Source: Patagioenas fasciata (Eukaryota; Chordata; Aves; Columbiformes; Columbidae). Taken from it: DNA of 64,000 nt. The stretch lies in NCBI RefSeq assembly GCF_037038585.1, contig NC_092520.1, forward strand, positions 55,394,501 to 55,458,500, written 5' to 3'. Below the pieces are notes generated by a model. It was not told the DNA's origin and searched no databases. It was given only the letters and a program-made list of their open reading frames with translations. This document shows, one piece after another, positions 61,395 through 64,000 of the stretch. How positions within the stretch are numbered: position 1 is the stretch's first letter; each line of letters opens with the position of its first letter. Made by a program: the position numbers and the translations under genes.

Positions 61395-61760
61395 ACCTTA
61401 CATGGTCATATCAAGGATCCACCTCATTCAGTGCCCTGTTTCTCACAGAGGCTGTAAGTATATATGTGGGAAAGGATAAAAACAGGGCAAAGCAAACATG
61501 CACGTTCTCCTTGAGAGTCTCCAAGCTGCCAACTGTTTTCAGCTCAGAGAACCTCCTCAGCCTGATGCTGTTTTGTAGACTTGTTAACCTTTGATACGTC
61601 CCTCCTCATGTTCTTTTGCAGTCATTCCTTGTGGCTGTGTCAGCTTCTAGCAACTGCAACATCTTTTGCCAAGACACTCCAGAGGTCTACCACAAGTCGC
61701 ATGAAGAGCCAACATTCTTTTTTTTTTTGGTTTGAATCTGGCTTCTGCCAGGTTCATTTG
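61395..61760 (-). mobile_element. Old, diverged CR1-like fragment
   Basis: On the minus strand the text resembles the older amniote CR1 3' region: CTTGGCAAAAGATGTTGCAG, then a GACACAGCCACAAGG segment, ending near a GTGGATCCTTGATATGACC motif. The match is loose and the borders are guesses. Confidence 0.5.
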
Positions 61761-61904
61761 ATGGATGCTAGCTCCTGAGCTAGAAAAAAAGAGTGAATAA
61801 TTGATTACCCGTTCACTTTGTGCAGCCATGACTTCACAGTCTCTATTTAGAATGGCCGAGCATGCTAAGTGTTGTCAGTCTTTGTGGAGATGGAGGGTGA
61901 CACA

Positions 61905-62110
61905 CTCATGTCTGCAGAGACCTTTAAGATCACTGAGTCCAACTGCAAACCTAACACTGACAAATCCACCGCTAAACCATGTCCCTAAGCGTCACAGCTA
62001 TACATCTTTTAAATACCTCCAGGACATTTAATTCTATCATATTCTTTTTGAGATGAAGGGACTAGACCTGCACACAGTATTTCAGCATTGCTTTGCACAG
62101 TGATTTTTCA
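61905..62110 (-). mobile_element. CR1 3' fragment
   Basis: The plus strand reads AGACCTTTAAGATCACTGAG, then AAACCATGTCCCTAAGCGTC, the reverse complement of a CR1 3' end. The match weakens beyond about 62,030. It lies just beyond the older fragment at 61.4-61.8 kb. Confidence 0.75.
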
Positions 62111-64000
62111 GAATAATTTGTAATATTTTATTTTCTTTGCTGGCTGCTACTAACCACTGGATGGACATTCCCCTGGAACTATGTATCACAACCTTAACAT
62201 CTTGCCCTTCAGTAAGAACACTCAGCTCAGAACCCATAATTTTGTAGATTGTTAAAATTATTTTCCCCCCCCATTTATATTTGCCCCACTTTATCTGTTA
62301 AATGACTTTTACCATTCCATTACCTAGTCACTCAGTCACTTTCATACAGTCCTCAACTTGTTCAAGGTTCTGCATTTCACTGCCCAGAATATAGATACTT
62401 TTTAGGCAACCCCTACGTTTTTCCATCACAGCATTCACTCTGAATTTGTTCTCTGACCAGCAATCATTGTACAGTTATGAAAGAATGGGACCTTCTGTAT
62501 CCTTTCATCTCAAAGGAATAGAAGGGAGCAAGAATTGGAAGCATGACAGTTTTTATCTGAATTTCCTCCAGTAGTGGTTCTCCTAAAAAAAACACAGGGG
62601 AAAGATCTTCTGCTCTTTCAATCAAAAGACAACAACAACATGATACCTGAAGTGGCAGCGGATGTCAGTCATGACAGACAAACTGCAACCAGTCACACTT
62701 CACGTTTCTATCTTCCTTGACATCCCAGAAAAACACAGAAGCTTTGAAAGCTTCTTGTTGTGTAACACTGGAGGCTGGAGCTTCAGGACATTTCAGGTAG
62801 TCCTCGTATAGTTAGGAGACTCAGCTAAGACAAGTGACTTCAAAATAGGCCCCTAAGGCACCAAAAGAATCTACAATGCACTGTTATGAAAACTCCGGGT
62901 TCCATCTTATAAGAAAAACAATGCTTCAGGGGCAGGAGAAATATGTTACAGAAGTACCTTTCAAAAGGGAGGCACAGAATGAATGTGTAGAAAACCTAGC
63001 AGATGTCCACACAGGGCCAAGGCCCATTATGCTGACATCGCTTGCACTCCTAAGTGAAACTCTACCCACACTCTGCATTTGGTCATTCACTAATTTTGAA
63101 AATTGAAAAACAGCACAAAGCTGAGTGGTCCTGAGAAAAGAGGAACAAGAGAACTCAAGGAAGTAGAGTCTGGAGCTGTGTTCAGGGAAAGAAACACTGC
63201 ATGTTTTACAGAAGATCAGGTTTTCTTCTGAAAAGAAGGAAGAAAATAATTAATGAAAGCCATGTTTTAGATTCAAAATGCATCGCTTGTTTCCAAATGT
63301 AATGGTCGGGTTTATGTTTGAAGGTCCTCAAATTCCACTAGGAAAGCCATTTAGAAGTTCAGAATATCAGGAGAAGGTTCTTACAGGTTAATAACCACAA
63401 AATACTGCTTTTGAATGGGATACAGAGCAAACTGCAACTCAAAGACCAAAGCTTAACTCAATCACTAGAAGTATCTTGTCTCTTATGCCAAGAATTTGCT
63501 CCTCAAATTGAAATGCAAGTCCCTCCCCTGTGAAAAAAATTTCCATCCCTATTTTGACAGCAAATTATCTGATTGTGAGATGATCTGAAATTATAGAGCT
63601 TTAAAAAAAATTAAAGAGCTAACTTAAAGATTCCTTTTCTTCTTTACGTACTTACAATATTTAATATCATCCTAAACAAAGGCTTCCATGTGATTACACA
63701 CAGATAATGACTGCTTTAAAATCGTTCTGGTCTAAAGTCTTTTTATTCACACAGCAGTAGCTAAGACTACTTTCTGCTTAGGCTCTCCAGTCAGCCAGAT
63801 CCTAAGCATTTAAAGACCAACAGAGAAGTTCTAGATTGTTTTGTTTCTTCTTGGCCTCTCTTCCTTGAACTGCTTTACACCTCTGTTAAACAGTAAAGTT
63901 CTTCATAGCAAACAATAAATCCTACTCAATTTATAAAGTCATATAAAAAATCACAGTCATATCTAAGAAACGCTTAATCATCACAAAATATCATAATGTC

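Larger units (their letters stand above)
61157..64000 (-). other. DZIP1: DZIP1 intronic sequence running off the window
   Basis: I found no further exon that is convincing by both splice signals and sequence. The zinc-finger and N-terminal exons must lie to the right of the window, unless very small ones were overlooked. Two CR1 fragments occupy the left part; the rest, from about 62.1 kb on, shows nothing recognisable. Confidence 0.7.

Noticed and set aside
61813-61845. Possible further DZIP1 exon on the minus strand (reading DCEVMAAQSER) just upstream of the recognised exons
   Set aside because: A TAG precedes it and a GTAATC follows it, but it is only about 33 bases, the polypyrimidine tract is poor, and the peptide is not one I can tie to DZIP1. 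The neighbourhood is CR1-derived.
63654-63675. Microexon-like TTTAG|GATGATATTAAATATT|GTAAGT on the minus strand
   Set aside because: Sixteen bases with no protein support; such signals arise by chance in AT-rich introns.
1-64000. Endogenous retrovirus, tRNA or CRISPR-like content
   Set aside because: No paired long terminal repeats, gag/pol/env-like frames, tRNA cloverleaf or regularly spaced repeats were seen by eye.

Overview
This is a nuclear window from a sauropsid, most likely a bird. It carries at least fifteen CR1 LINE fragments, several ending in the ATTCTRTG-type 3' repeats typical of avian CR1. It also holds two compact spliced genes in the convergent order CLDN10 (+) / DZIP1 (-), the arrangement known from the human 13q32 region. 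I saw no bacterial, viral or organellar gene and no endogenous retrovirus. The species cannot be named from the sequence.

Layout. Bases 1 to about 16.4 kb are intergenic, with CR1 fragments, homopolymer tracts and no coding gene I can support. A CpG island (about 16.64-17.56 kb) contains GC boxes and CLDN10 exon 1 of the claudin-10b type. The five CLDN10 coding exons run from 17,027 to 32,937 and give a complete 228-residue claudin, with a polyadenylation signal at 33,171. About 1.8 kb separates that signal from the DZIP1 stop codon. DZIP1 fills the rest of the window on the minus strand: fourteen consecutive coding exons, stop at 35,007, most upstream recognised exon ending at 61,156. All exon phases are compatible and give 574 C-terminal residues. 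The N-terminal part, including the zinc finger, must lie beyond the right edge.

Function. CLDN10 encodes a four-pass tight-junction protein that forms paracellular ion pores. DZIP1 encodes a coiled-coil basal-body protein of ciliogenesis and Hedgehog signalling. They are neighbours by conserved synteny, not members of one pathway.

The hunt did not turn up a new system. The more notable observations are: two nearly identical, oppositely oriented CR1 copies in CLDN10 intron 3 that could fold into a long RNA hairpin; same-subfamily CR1 copies bracketing CLDN10; a NAGNAG acceptor in CLDN10 that would add or drop one arginine; a degenerate CCTAA/CCTAGT-rich stretch with a telomere-like core in the largest DZIP1 intron; and a very weak splice donor in DZIP1. 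Exon boundaries were read by eye from splice signals, phase and family resemblance, and percent identities are estimates by eye.
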